Program-made: the position numbers and the translations under genes | Assembly: GCF_003382565.3 (NCBI RefSeq) | Contig: NZ_CP086253.1 | Span: 434,001 to 498,000, forward strand | Length of the DNA: 64,000 nt | Direction: 5' to 3' | From: Pectobacterium aquaticum | GTDB taxonomy: Bacteria; Pseudomonadota; Gammaproteobacteria; Enterobacterales; Enterobacteriaceae | Part shown: positions 25,757 through 34,385 of the stretch, in pieces | Position numbering within the stretch: position 1 is the stretch's first letter | Layout of the letters: each line of letters starts with the position of its first letter | Notes under the pieces: generated by a model | The model's input: only the letters and a program-made list of their open reading frames with translations | Told to the model about the DNA's origin: nothing | Database searches by the model: none

Positions 25757-26953
25757 ATGAATCTGCCAGCAGACAGCCTGATAGCCTACACCGTTGAGAA
25801 GATGAATCTCCGGTTGGCTGAACGAATACCCGCTGATGACGCGGGACAGCTGCGTAGCGGGCTGCTTTATATGGGGAACGTACATGATGCATACCCCAGA
25901 CGTTTACTATTAGACACTCGGCTATCTCCTTTGGATAAGATGGCCTGGATGATGATCCGTTTGTATGCCCAGCAAAATGAGGGCGCAATTTTCCCTACCT
26001 ATGATGAATTACAACTCCAACTGGCTTCTCCACATAAAGGTGGGGCGTCTCGGGAAACCATTAGCCGCGTACTGCTGATGCTGAGGATCACCGGTTGGCT
26101 AAGTTTGTGCAAACGCGTTCGCGATGAAAAGGGGCGCGTTCGGGGGAATATTTATGCACAGCATGATGAACCGCTCTCATTCCGTGATGCGGAGATTTTC
26201 GATCCGGGTTGGCTGGACACAGTTGCTGAAGCGTGCCGGAATAAAAATAAAACTATCAGCCAGACAGCGTGGGACGTTCTGAACGAAATCAAAAATGATA
26301 CAACGATGCGGCATCGTCATAGCCGTATTGCACTTATTGAGAGTCGCCTTGGTTCCGCACAAACACCGCAACAAATGGTAGCCAGACAGAGTGTTCGTCA
26401 CCTCAGTTCGGAATCCGAACTAAGACAAAAATCACCAAGTTCGGACGCAAAATCACTGAGTTCGGAATCCGAACTCAGTCATCCAGAAGGGGATAAATCA
26501 CCTGGTTCGGAATCCGAACTCAGTGGTATTTCAAGGGGTTGTCACTCAGTTCGGAATCCGAACCGTTACGTACGTAGTAATACACACTGTGTAAAAAGAA
26601 ATACGTACGTACTGCCAGGCGCCTTTGAGCAATTGCTGTCACTTGATGACCGTAACATGGCGACAGAACAACTTCAGGGACTGACCTGCGAACAAGCCGA
26701 GCAGGTGTTGCAATCCCTGAAAAGGGCGCTTTCTGACGGGGGGCTCAATAATCCCATTGGCTGGCTACTGGCCGTATTAAAACGGGCTCGCGACGGAAAA
26801 CTCTTTACCCAAAGAGCGTCCAAACCGCCTGTTCAGCCCCAAACTCCTACGGAGGTAAGTGATGCTATGCCTAAGCCAACTGCGAAAGTTTCTGATAGAG
26901 CGCATGTTCAGAGTGTACTGGCTGAGATACGACGGAAGTGTGCGGCTGGATGA
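25757..26953 (+). CDS. STY4528-family pathogenicity-island replication protein
   Basis: 398 residues. The N-terminal half has a Rep-like winged-helix pattern (RLSPLDKMAWMMIRLYAQ, HKGGASRETISRVLLMLRITGWL) as in the STY4528 family of ICE replication proteins. A central Ser/Glu-rich stretch (repeated SSESEL) is encoded by palindromic DNA repeats described separately. A charged C-terminal part follows. It likely recognises the ICE origin; the repeats may be that origin or its control site. Confidence 0.75.
   Translation: MNLPADSLIAYTVEKMNLRLAERIPADDAGQLRSGLLYMGNVHDAYPRRLLLDTRLSPLDKMAWMMIRLYAQQNEGAIFPTYDELQLQLASPHKGGASRETISRVLLMLRITGWLSLCKRVRDEKGRVRGNIYAQHDEPLSFRDAEIFDPGWLDTVAEACRNKNKTISQTAWDVLNEIKNDTTMRHRHSRIALIESRLGSAQTPQQMVARQSVRHLSSESELRQKSPSSDAKSLSSESELSHPEGDKSPGSESELSGISRGCHSVRNPNRYVRSNTHCVKRNTYVLPGAFEQLLSLDDRNMATEQLQGLTCEQAEQVLQSLKRALSDGGLNNPIGWLLAVLKRARDGKLFTQRASKPPVQPQTPTEVSDAMPKPTAKVSDRAHVQSVLAEIRRKCAAG
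26405..26563. repeat. Four spaced copies of palindrome GTTCGGAATCCGAAC plus a half site
   Basis: Copies of the core start at 26406, 26460, 26505 and 26549 (steps 54, 45, 44), with a half site at 26438-26445. The second copy extends to a 25-bp perfect palindrome (26455-26479). They lie within the STY4528-like gene and force the peptide repeat SSESEL. Regular spacing of about four helical turns suggests iterons for a dimeric protein. Confidence 0.7.
26567..26611. repeat. Paired TACGTACGTA palindromes
   Basis: Two identical 10-bp palindromes at 26567-26576 and 26602-26611, 35 bases apart, lie just after the GTTCGG repeats. A short ACAC/GTGT palindrome lies between them. They form part of the same repeat-dense stretch in the replication gene. 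Confidence 0.5.
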
Positions 26954-26977
26954 TTGTTGAGGTGGTTAAAAAACAGG

Positions 26978-27000
26978 CGCTGCTGGCACTGCCAGCAGCG
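26978..27000. repeat. 23-bp perfect palindrome after the replication gene
   Basis: CGCTGCTGGCA and TGCCAGCAGCG flank a single central base, 24 bases after the stop codon. On the plus strand it is followed by ATTAAAAA, not a T run, so it may be a terminator acting leftward or a protein site. Confidence 0.45.
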
Positions 27001-27097
27001 ATTAAAAAGTGACCACATCATTCTGTTTGCTTAATTCATGGATATTTATAGATCTGTAAAACTGGTTTGGAATTGAGCTGGTTACTCCTTTCCCCTG

Positions 27098-27125
27098 AAT
27101 ATTTCTAACCCATATCAGAAATATT
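27098..27125 (+). promoter_or_regulatory. Hairpin just upstream of the TIGR03761 gene
   Basis: AATATTTCT (27098-27106) and AGAAATATT (27117-27125) form a 9-bp inverted repeat ending 14 bases before the AAGGAG ribosome site. Could be an operator or leader structure for the next operon. Confidence 0.4.
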
Positions 27126-27149
27126 TTAGGTCAGCACAAGGAGTTAGCG

Positions 27150-27932
27150 ATGTCAGAGTTAGATCGTGGTGTAAATAATGACACCCATCAGGAACCCGCT
27201 TCATCAGAGCCAGTCACTTCATCATCTGTCCGTGAACGAGAAACCCGTTCCGGCGCATTGAAATCATCTTTAACTCTCGATCTCCATACTCATTATGCTA
27301 TCAGGTTATGGGACGGACGCCGCAAGGAGCAAATTGCAACAGCCGATGTAAATTCACAAAGACCTCCTCGCCGTATTTTTAGCATGCCGCAAGTGATATC
27401 ACGGGCCGGTCAGGTATATCAGGCATCTGTCGCCGATAACCCTTATGCTGATGCGCTGCTTGTTAGGCTGGAAGATGCGATTGAAGTGTCGACAGATAAA
27501 GTGCAGCAAGTGGTTCAAGAGATATCGGAGATCCTGAAATCTATTCCAGTGTCTATAACGCTATCCGATGTTATGTCCGTTTCTCCATTAAATATCGGTG
27601 TTTATAGTAGTTCTCCGCTTGGATATCGCTGCGTTTGGCTATTGGTTGGCTATGACCAACTGGCGATGAAGGTATTTCAGGCTTTCCACTACGGTCTTAT
27701 TTCTCGTGCAACTCGCGATCAATATTTGGATAAGGGAGGATATGCGATCAGACAGATATACAGCATCGTGCAGAATTACCGTGCTGTTACTGTTACTCGC
27801 AATGATATTCTTGCCAGAACGCCAGCAGGTCTGAAAGCTATTGAGATTTACGGGGAACCTGATGCAGACATTATGTCTGGGAAAGTACGTTCTTCTTTTT
27901 CTGCGCGGCTTTCTCCTGTAGGGAGGGAGTAA
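27150..27932 (+). CDS. Integrating conjugative element protein, TIGR03761 (PFL_4669) family
   Basis: 260 residues with the family's hallmark stretches LDLHTHYAIRLWDGR, NPYADALLVRLED and a C-terminal PAGLKAIEIYG. The function is unknown, but the protein is conserved next to topoisomerase III in PFGI-1-class ICEs. AAGGAG precedes ATG 27150, and its stop overlaps the topB start by one base. Confidence 0.8.
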   Translation: MSELDRGVNNDTHQEPASSEPVTSSSVRERETRSGALKSSLTLDLHTHYAIRLWDGRRKEQIATADVNSQRPPRRIFSMPQVISRAGQVYQASVADNPYADALLVRLEDAIEVSTDKVQQVVQEISEILKSIPVSITLSDVMSVSPLNIGVYSSSPLGYRCVWLLVGYDQLAMKVFQAFHYGLISRATRDQYLDKGGYAIRQIYSIVQNYRAVTVTRNDILARTPAGLKAIEIYGEPDADIMSGKVRSSFSARLSPVGRE

Positions 27933-29962
27933 TGCGTTTATTTTTATGCGAAAAACCTTCTCAGGCCAAAGACATAGCGAAAGTTATGGGAATAACCCAA
28001 AGAGGTAAAGGGTTTCTTTTTGGTAAGGACATTACAATTACTTGGGCTATTGGTCACCTTTTGGAGCTGGCTAATCCTGAGTCATATGGTGATGAATTTG
28101 CTCAATGGAGCCTTGATTCTCTGCCAATGCTTCCCTCACAGTGGAAGCTTCTTGTAAAGAAAGACACGTCGGATCAATTTTCTGTCGTTAGTCGTTTGCT
28201 GAAGCAAGCTGATGATGTTGTTATTGCGTCAGATGCGGATCGCGAGGGGGAGGTTCTGGCCAGAGAATTACTGGATTACTGCCATTTTACTGGAAACGTC
28301 AAGCGCCTGTGGCTGAGCGCCCTTGACGACGCGAGTATCCGAAAAGGACTAGATAATCTCCTCCCAAGTGAGAAAACGGTTCGTCTTTATTATGCTGGCA
28401 TGGGGCGCAGTAAAGCAGACTGGCTGATTGGTATGAATTTGACTCGCCTCTATACCTTAAAGGCTCGTGATAAAGGTTTTGGTCGGCGTGATGTATTGTC
28501 TATCGGACGAGTACAAACGCCAACGATGGCGCTCGTGGTTCGTCGTGATCTTGAAATCGATAGTTTTGTAGCAAAGCCCTATTGGAAAGTTTTGGCTGAG
28601 TTAGAAAAAGACGGTCTTCCGTTTACCGCTACCTGGATTCCGGCTGATGGTTACTGTGATAGCGAGCACCGATGCATACAGCAAAATGCAGCGTTGGCTG
28701 TAGAGCAGTTGTGCCGAAATACTAAAACGGCTGTGGTACTTGATGTTACGATGAAGCGAGATAGGATCCCTGCACCTTTATGTTTTAGCCTAAGCGCTCT
28801 TCAGCAAGTTTGTTCTCGTAAATGGGGTATGGCGGCAAATCAGGTGCTTGGTATCGCGCAAGCACTCTACGAAACACATAAAGCGACCACGTATCCTAGA
28901 ACGGATTGCGGATATCTACCTGAATCAATGAAAACAGAGATTGATGAAGTCTTTTCTGCGCTTGTGCAATCCGATCCTGTGGTAGCCTCTGCAGTGCAAA
29001 GGGCTGATCGCTCATTTATTTCCCGCGTCTGGAATGATAAAAAAATAACTGCGCACCATGCCATTATTCCTACCAGGCAATCCTTTGATATTGCGAAATT
29101 ATCGGAGGATGAATTAAAGGTTTATTCTCTCATTCGGCAACATTACTTGGCGCAATTCTTTCCGCTTCAGGAATCTGATGTAACCGAGGCAACGTTTAAT
29201 ATCGGCGGACAACTATTTCGAACCCGAGGACGTATTAGTGTTGTGCTCGGCTGGAAGGCTCTTTTTGTCGACGAGAAAGAAGATAATGTAGCCACTAAGG
29301 AGCAGGATGATAACGGCGGTGGTGAGTTACCCAAATTAAGTCAAAATGATTTATGTCAGATAAAGGGGGGAGAGGTTAAGTCTCTGCAGACTAAGCCACC
29401 ATCTCATTTCACTGACGGAACGCTCATTGCAGCGATGGAAAATGCGGCAAGTTTTGTTACTGATCCTGAGTTAAAAAAGGTACTGCGTGAGAATGCTGGC
29501 TTGGGGACGGAGGCAACACGTGGTGGAATTATTGAAACACTGTTTAAACGGAATTATCTGGAGAAAAAAGGATCCTATATTCATTCGACCCTAATGGCCA
29601 GAGAACTGGTGTCAGCCCTACCAGAGACGTTAACCAGTCCTGGTATGACTGCGTTGTGGGAACAGTCTTTGGAAGATATATATCAGGGCAAACTCTCTCT
29701 TGAAGTCTTCATGCAGCGCCAGACAGAATGGACACGAATCTTAGTTGAAAAGGGCAAACAGCAAACAATTTCACTAACGCCTCCCGTTACTCCGCCATGC
29801 CCAACATGTGGCGGTATTACTCAAAGAATAAAAGGTGCCAATGGAATATTTTGGGGATGTATAAAGTACCCCCTTTGCAAAGGTGTTGTAAGTGAAGGAG
29901 CAAAAACAAAAAGTAAATCAGGTAAAAGGACAGTAAAAATTAAGAATAAACCGGTTACCTGA
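27932..29962 (+). CDS. topB: DNA topoisomerase III
   Basis: 676 residues. The Toprim domain has LCEKPSQAKDIAKVMG and the acidic SDADREGEVLA. The active-site Tyr lies in TYPRTDCGYLP. A C-terminal four-Cys zinc-finger (CPTCGG ... WGCIKYPLC) and a basic tail close the protein. Size is close to E. coli TopB (653 residues). It probably resolves replication or transfer intermediates of the ICE, together with the element's SSB and DnaB. Confidence 0.93.
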   Translation: MRLFLCEKPSQAKDIAKVMGITQRGKGFLFGKDITITWAIGHLLELANPESYGDEFAQWSLDSLPMLPSQWKLLVKKDTSDQFSVVSRLLKQADDVVIASDADREGEVLARELLDYCHFTGNVKRLWLSALDDASIRKGLDNLLPSEKTVRLYYAGMGRSKADWLIGMNLTRLYTLKARDKGFGRRDVLSIGRVQTPTMALVVRRDLEIDSFVAKPYWKVLAELEKDGLPFTATWIPADGYCDSEHRCIQQNAALAVEQLCRNTKTAVVLDVTMKRDRIPAPLCFSLSALQQVCSRKWGMAANQVLGIAQALYETHKATTYPRTDCGYLPESMKTEIDEVFSALVQSDPVVASAVQRADRSFISRVWNDKKITAHHAIIPTRQSFDIAKLSEDELKVYSLIRQHYLAQFFPLQESDVTEATFNIGGQLFRTRGRISVVLGWKALFVDEKEDNVATKEQDDNGGGELPKLSQNDLCQIKGGEVKSLQTKPPSHFTDGTLIAAMENAASFVTDPELKKVLRENAGLGTEATRGGIIETLFKRNYLEKKGSYIHSTLMARELVSALPETLTSPGMTALWEQSLEDIYQGKLSLEVFMQRQTEWTRILVEKGKQQTISLTPPVTPPCPTCGGITQRIKGANGIFWGCIKYPLCKGVVSEGAKTKSKSGKRTVKIKNKPVT

Positions 29963-30183
29963 CAAGTGGTATTTTTGATATTGTAATTCCGCTTTGATGC
30001 AATTCGTACCTCGCAGGCTACGACGTAGTGTGATGTTCTTACGGGGAATTGAACGCTACTAGCCCAGCAGATGGCTACCGCACACTAGTCGATCTGTAAG
30101 ACGCATACCCTCCGTGAAAAGCGCGTCGGGAAATTTCCTCGGAGCCACATTGAATACCTCAGGGATATGGTACACCCCATCAG

Positions 30184-30219
30184 ACGGTGTCGGATAAAAC
30201 CGACACCGTTTTTATTTTT
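30184..30219 (+). terminator. Strong rho-independent terminator
   Basis: A 10-bp perfect stem (ACGGTGTCGG 30184-30193 with CCGACACCGT 30200-30209), loop ATAAAA, then TTTTATTTTT. It closes the topB transcript and isolates the structured region downstream. The stretch 29963-30183 shows no gene; it has a short palindrome CTACGACGTAG near 30018. Confidence 0.9.
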
Positions 30220-30279
30220 ACCGGTACATAAACAATTTAGGTTTGACGATATTGCGCTGTGATTTAAAAATGACCGTGC

Positions 30280-30545
30280 TTACTCGTCATCTTCGATGAC
30301 CACCAATGATCTAGTGGCTCGTGAGGATCGCCTTCGGGTAGCCACAAAAGAACACTTCTGTAGCCTGTAAGGAAGAACACGCTCAGTTGCGTGTGGTAAA
30401 TCTGCCAGCCTTTGGAAGCAGGTATCACCAGGTAGTTTGAACGCCGTTGCGAGCGTGGTGATGAAGGTCCGATTTTACTAACCAGACAAGTCAGGATAAC
30501 AGCTGATCCTGACCCTTGACGGGAAAAACAATTCCCTCAAGGGAA
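30280..30545 (+). ncRNA. Structured non-coding leader or RNA before the STY4534-like gene
   Basis: No gene is present in 30220-30589, but stems follow one another: 30286-30291/30295-30300; 30314-30319/30340-30345 enclosing a C-TTCG-G tetraloop; 30377-30382/30389-30394; 30490-30497/30506-30513; and a 12-bp stem with one bulge at 30513-30519, 30521-30525/30532-30543. The region lies between a terminator and an ATG, so it is either a 5' leader or a separate RNA or single-stranded DNA element. Its location between topB and ssb recalls the STAXI motif, but I cannot confirm that motif. Confidence 0.5.
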
Positions 30546-30589
30546 ATGTTTTCTCCGTTACACCTTATTTAACACTCCTGGAGAACACT

Positions 30590-31084
30590 ATGTCTGCAAA
30601 TAACAATACTCAAGCTCAAAACCAAAACAATTCTCAAACTGGCAAATCAGAATATTTTAATCTTCTGATTAATGGATTGGGATATGTCAGTAATATCCGT
30701 CACGTTACTGGCACATCAGGACAATTCCTGAGTTGTGTCATTAATGCCTTAAGTGGTCCGGCAGATAAAGCGAACTATGTTCGTTTTGATGTCACAGTGG
30801 CTGGTAAAGAGGCGACTGACCTGATCGCACGCTGCCAAAAGGCGTCTGATGAGGATCAGAAAGTTCTTATCGGATTCACACTGAGTAATCTCTCTGCTGA
30901 GATTTTTACATTAAAATCCGGTGACCATGCCGGTGAACAGCGTGTTAGCCAGAAGGCCCGATTGATTAAGGTTGACTGGATTAAGATAGGCCAAAAACAG
31001 GTCTATAAAGCTGAAAAACCTGACTCCGTACCTCCTCAGGATGGTGCCGCAGCCTCTAAAGCTTACGCGGAAAACTCGTTCTGA
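30590..31084 (+). CDS. STY4534-family ICE replication protein (DUF3577-like)
   Basis: 164 residues with a Gln/Asn-rich N terminus and a core (YFNLLINGLGYVSNIRHV, FLSCVINALSGPADKANYVRFDVTVAGKEA) typical of DUF3577 proteins found before ssb in SPI-7-type elements. The core has an OB-fold-like strand pattern. CTGGAG precedes the ATG. Confidence 0.8.
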   Translation: MSANNNTQAQNQNNSQTGKSEYFNLLINGLGYVSNIRHVTGTSGQFLSCVINALSGPADKANYVRFDVTVAGKEATDLIARCQKASDEDQKVLIGFTLSNLSAEIFTLKSGDHAGEQRVSQKARLIKVDWIKIGQKQVYKAEKPDSVPPQDGAAASKAYAENSF

Positions 31085-31103
31085 TAACAGGTACTCATTA
31101 TAG

Positions 31104-31127
31104 ACACCCCGTTCACGGGGTGTTTTT
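31104..31127 (+). terminator. Terminator between STY4534-like gene and ssb
   Basis: An 8-bp stem ACACCCCG/CGGGGTGT with loop TTCA and a T run. It lies 20 bases after the stop and 22 bases before the ssb start, so ssb may depend on read-through or a promoter within this short gap. Confidence 0.85.
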
Positions 31128-31148
31128 CAATGTAAAAGGAGAAAGATT

Positions 31149-31697
31149 ATGGCTTCACGTGGCGTTAACAAAGTTATTCTAATTGGCCATCTTGGTCAGG
31201 ATCCTGAAGTTCGCTATATGCCGAATGGTGGGGCAGTAGCCAACATCACATTAGCGACTTCTGATACCTGGCGGGATAAGCAAAGTGGTGAACAAAAAGA
31301 GAAGACCGAATGGCACCGTGTGGTGATTTTCGGGAAGCTCGCTGAGATCGCTGGCGAATATCTCCGTAAGGGATCTCAGGTTTACATTGAAGGTTCATTA
31401 CAAACGCGTAAATGGGCCGATCAGGCTGGTGTCGAACGCTATACGACAGAAATTGTCGTTAACGTTGGCGGCACATTACAGATGCTGGGTTCTCGCCCTA
31501 ACGCTGGAAATAACAACCAAAGTGCGGCGAATACGTCATGGGGGACACCACAGCAGCCAACCGCACCATCACATAGTGGTACACCTCAGTCACCCGGTCC
31601 AGCAGGCAATGAACCGCCAATGGACTTCGACGACGATATACCGTTCGCGCCGCTCGGTTTAAGTATTTCAAATCATGGGCTTTATGCCATTTCTTAA
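31149..31697 (+). CDS. ssb: Single-stranded DNA-binding protein with extended C terminus
   Basis: 182 residues. The OB fold matches bacterial SSB (ASRGVNKVILIGHLGQDPEVR start, then DTWRDKQSGEQKEKTEWHRVV). The flexible Gly/Gln/Pro linker leads to the canonical acidic tip MDFDDDIPF, but here 16 more residues follow (APLGLSISNHGLYAIS). In most SSBs DDDIPF is the very end and contacts partner proteins, so the extension may change those contacts. AAAGGAGA precedes the ATG. Confidence 0.92.
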   Translation: MASRGVNKVILIGHLGQDPEVRYMPNGGAVANITLATSDTWRDKQSGEQKEKTEWHRVVIFGKLAEIAGEYLRKGSQVYIEGSLQTRKWADQAGVERYTTEIVVNVGGTLQMLGSRPNAGNNNQSAANTSWGTPQQPTAPSHSGTPQSPGPAGNEPPMDFDDDIPFAPLGLSISNHGLYAIS

Positions 31698-31703
31698 TCT
31701 CAT

Positions 31704-31730
31704 GCGCCAGGGTTGTTCTGGCGCTTTTCT
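31704..31730 (+). terminator. Terminator after ssb
   Basis: Stem GCGCCAG (31704-31710) with CTGGCGC (31718-31724), then TTTTCTT, 7 bases after the ssb stop. Confidence 0.85.
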
Positions 31731-31769
31731 TATTACCTTTCCTTGCGGGAGAATTTTCCCGCGGGAAAG

Positions 31770-31796
31770 TTCTCCTAATGAACCGAATTAGGAGAA
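31770..31796 (+). promoter_or_regulatory. Hairpin that buries the ribosome site of the next gene
   Basis: A 10-bp perfect stem (TTCTCCTAAT 31770-31779 with ATTAGGAGAA 31787-31796) includes the whole AGGAG Shine-Dalgarno of the gene starting at 31801. A second palindrome (TTTCCCGCGGGAAA 31755-31768) sits just upstream. The geometry predicts translation control by opening of the stem. Confidence 0.6.
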
Positions 31797-31800
31797 TATG

Positions 31801-32382
31801 ATGAACAATATACCTTCTTTTTTTCATACACCTTATGAGCCAGGCATTTCGCTACGTGAAGATATCTTCAACAGACAATTCATTGCTGAGGTAATGGGCA
31901 GCGTTGAGTACTTGGAGGATGATCGGAACTATGGTTCCTTTTACCGAACTGAATCACTTCAAATCTCTGGCGGTGCCACTATTGCAGAGATTATTGACCG
32001 ATTAATGGTTATTAATCGCAGTGATAGTTGGCCGATTCGTGATGAAGAGGCTGATTACTATGATCCCGAGCTGGGGCATGACTGTGGGCCACAAAGTTTT
32101 TATCCTGGTCAGATCAGAATTCTAGATAGATTCGGAAGGCTGGTCATCGGTGGTGTTTTTGCTGGGGAGGGTATTCTGTGGACTCCACCTGTTTCTAGTG
32201 ATGCGGAGGCGAATCAATTGTATTCCCAATGTGAAGAACTCCGTAAAGAAGCCGCGATTGAAGCATCATGGGATAATTATTCAACCGCGGAACGAATGAG
32301 AGATAAGGCAAACACTCTATTGCTTGCTGATGTCGATCGGCACTGGCGGCAGTATCCGGAAGTTCTCGCTCTTGCTAGCTAA
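31801..32382 (+). CDS. Hypothetical ICE protein
   Basis: 193 residues, soluble and acidic, family not recognised. ATG 31801 is preferred to 31798 because AGGAG ends 6 bases upstream. The middle (RILDRFGRLVIGGVFAGEGILW) looks like a beta-rich core, followed by a charged helical C-terminal part. Its ribosome site is within a strong hairpin. Confidence 0.6.
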   Translation: MNNIPSFFHTPYEPGISLREDIFNRQFIAEVMGSVEYLEDDRNYGSFYRTESLQISGGATIAEIIDRLMVINRSDSWPIRDEEADYYDPELGHDCGPQSFYPGQIRILDRFGRLVIGGVFAGEGILWTPPVSSDAEANQLYSQCEELRKEAAIEASWDNYSTAERMRDKANTLLLADVDRHWRQYPEVLALAS

Positions 32383-32453
32383 ATTGACGGGTACTTTTTT
32401 ACATGACAGACTTAGTAAAACACTTACTTTGTCTGTGATCTTACGGGGGTAAA

Positions 32454-32891
32454 ATGACTGCTCATACTCGATACGAGACTGATGTCGTCGCCTGGGCGAA
32501 TGAACAGGTGGAACTTTTACGCTCCGGTAAATTTTCAGAGATCGACTGCGAGAATATCGCGGAGGAGATTGCAGACGTGGGTAAGAGCGAACGACGGGAG
32601 CTAGCAAGCCGCATGGCTGTCTTGATTGCTCACCTGCTGAAATGGAAATATCAACCGGAACGTCGTGGTTCGAGCTGGGAAAAGACGATAAAAGCGCAGC
32701 GTAAAGATGTGGCATACGCACTGAAAGAGTCTCCCAGCCTGAAAACTAAACTGAATGACCCTGATTGGTATGATGTGATCTGGTCTAAAGCAGTCGCCAT
32801 TGCCGCGGATGAAACCCATCTTGAAAACCTGCCGGATGAACAAATCTGGACGGTAGATGATGTGTTGTATTCCGAGTTTTGGCCAAATTAA
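32454..32891 (+). CDS. DUF29 family protein
   Basis: 145 residues with the DUF29 pattern: YETDVVAWANEQVELLRSGKF, DCENIAEEIADVGKSERREL and HLLKWKYQPERRGSSW. Function unknown; DUF29 genes are common on mobile elements. A GGGGG tract lies just upstream of the ATG, and a terminator follows. Confidence 0.8.
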   Translation: MTAHTRYETDVVAWANEQVELLRSGKFSEIDCENIAEEIADVGKSERRELASRMAVLIAHLLKWKYQPERRGSSWEKTIKAQRKDVAYALKESPSLKTKLNDPDWYDVIWSKAVAIAADETHLENLPDEQIWTVDDVLYSEFWPN

Positions 32892-32917
32892 CTTCTCCCG
32901 TGTAGCTATGGGACACT

Positions 32918-32944
32918 AACGCTGGCTTTGGCCAGCGTTTTTCT
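32918..32944 (+). terminator. Terminator before the pilus operon
   Basis: Stem AACGCTGGC (32918-32926) with GCCAGCGTT (32931-32939), 4-base loop, then TTTTTC. It separates the maintenance module from the pil operon, whose promoter should lie in 32945-33041. Confidence 0.9.
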
Positions 32945-33041
32945 TTTCTGAGCTCGTTTTTAGTTTAGCGTTGTCCTGTTAAGGCTTGTCGGCAGAATAA
33001 CCACCTGATTTTGAGATTTCTCTTAAACACGGTGGAGACTG

Positions 33042-34385
33042 ATGACAAGACCTATGCGGCACCCTCGAAATACGCCAGCTACGACGACGCTGGCATGCCT
33101 TTCTGCTGCAATGCTGGTAGTGGGGTGTGCACAACAAACAACCTCTTCAGTTTCCCGCCCGGCTGTGCAGCCAAGGACGAACGATATTTATCAAAATCGT
33201 TCACCTGACGTCGTGCGTTATGACCGTTACACACTGGTCAGCACTCGCCCTGCAGATTCACAACGCGATCCACTCAACCAAGTTATCGACATCACGATGC
33301 CGCCGCAACTGGTGCGTAGCGTCGGGGATGGATTTCGTTATTTGTTGCTGGAGTCTGGTTATTCGTTGTGCCCCTCAACGTCATCAACGTTTTCTGAGCT
33401 GCTTGGTCGACCTTTGCCAGGTGTCCAGCGCAATATTGGTCCGGTTCGTCTCAGTGAAGCGTTGCAGATAGTTGCGGGGCCCGCGTGGCGGCTACGAGTT
33501 GACGATGTGAATCGTGAAGTCTGCTTTGCTCTGCGTGACGAATATCGTTCGTTTGCTCCGGCCGCTTCTGCATCATTGTCTCCTTCCCCCGTTAAATCGG
33601 CCATTTCTGTCCCGCCTCGCACTTCCGGAAATCCTTTTACGAACCCAGGGGCGCAGACGAAGTCAGGCATGTTAAAACCGGACAGCCAACCCTTACCTGT
33701 ACCAACCCTGACAACGCTTTCGCCGACAGCGACAGAGAGTAAACCTTCGGTATTGGCCACGGGGGTACCTGTTTCTGTGAACAAGCCGGTCGCTTCTGCC
33801 TCCATATCGAAACCTTCTGCTGCCGCCCAAACAGCCCCGTTGTCTGCGCTGCCATCACCTGTAAAATCCTCAGTCGCTCCAGCTCCAGCTGCAAAATCAA
33901 TCCTGGCACCGACGACAGCATTGCCGCCGGCTCCTGTCGCGCAGCCGCCAAAAAAAGATGAAACGGCAAAGTTGCTTTCGACGTCGTCTAAGACGAGCCC
34001 AGCAGTAGTTGCACCTGTGGTCCCGACGCCAGTAGCGTCTCCAGCCCTAGCTTCTGAACCCAAGTCCGCACCAGTTATTACACCCGTCTGGAAAGCAGAG
34101 CCGGGCACCACCACATTACGTGAGTTTTTGACGCGGCAGGCCTCCACGGTGGATTGCCCGTATGGCGGTAAATGGGCCGTTGTTTGGCCGATCAATGTCG
34201 ATTACCCCTTGCCGCCTCGTCTGGTTATCCATGGCAGTTTCGATGCATTTGTGAACCGCATTTTTTATTTATATGGACCAGAAAGGGTGGATGGGAAAGT
34301 GGATACCCCGCTCTATGGCCTCGCTAACCGCAGCCAGTGTGTTGTTGTGGTCTCTGATAAACCCCTAAGAACAGGGCTGAACTGA
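33042..34385 (+). CDS. pilL: Type IVB pilus protein PilL (lipoprotein)
   Basis: 447 residues with a lipoprotein signal ending at Cys29 (LVVGC). A PilL-type N-terminal domain is followed by a long Pro/Ala/Ser/Lys-rich linker (about residues 170-350) and a C-terminal TcpQ/PilL-type domain (REFLTRQASTVDCPYGGKWAVV...). It is an outer-membrane or periplasmic part of the conjugative thin pilus machinery. GGTGGAG lies upstream of the ATG. First gene of a compact operon with overlaps through pilR. Confidence 0.88.
   Translation: MTRPMRHPRNTPATTTLACLSAAMLVVGCAQQTTSSVSRPAVQPRTNDIYQNRSPDVVRYDRYTLVSTRPADSQRDPLNQVIDITMPPQLVRSVGDGFRYLLLESGYSLCPSTSSTFSELLGRPLPGVQRNIGPVRLSEALQIVAGPAWRLRVDDVNREVCFALRDEYRSFAPAASASLSPSPVKSAISVPPRTSGNPFTNPGAQTKSGMLKPDSQPLPVPTLTTLSPTATESKPSVLATGVPVSVNKPVASASISKPSAAAQTAPLSALPSPVKSSVAPAPAAKSILAPTTALPPAPVAQPPKKDETAKLLSTSSKTSPAVVAPVVPTPVASPALASEPKSAPVITPVWKAEPGTTTLREFLTRQASTVDCPYGGKWAVVWPINVDYPLPPRLVIHGSFDAFVNRIFYLYGPERVDGKVDTPLYGLANRSQCVVVVSDKPLRTGLN

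Noticed and set aside
26405..26563. CRISPR array
   Set aside because: Units are 15-bp palindromes at uneven steps inside a coding gene; no repeat-spacer design or cas genes.
33359..34195. Long minus-strand frame inside pilL
   Set aside because: Gly/Ala-rich mirror of the Pro/Ala/Ser linker of PilL; no ribosome site and within a well-supported gene.
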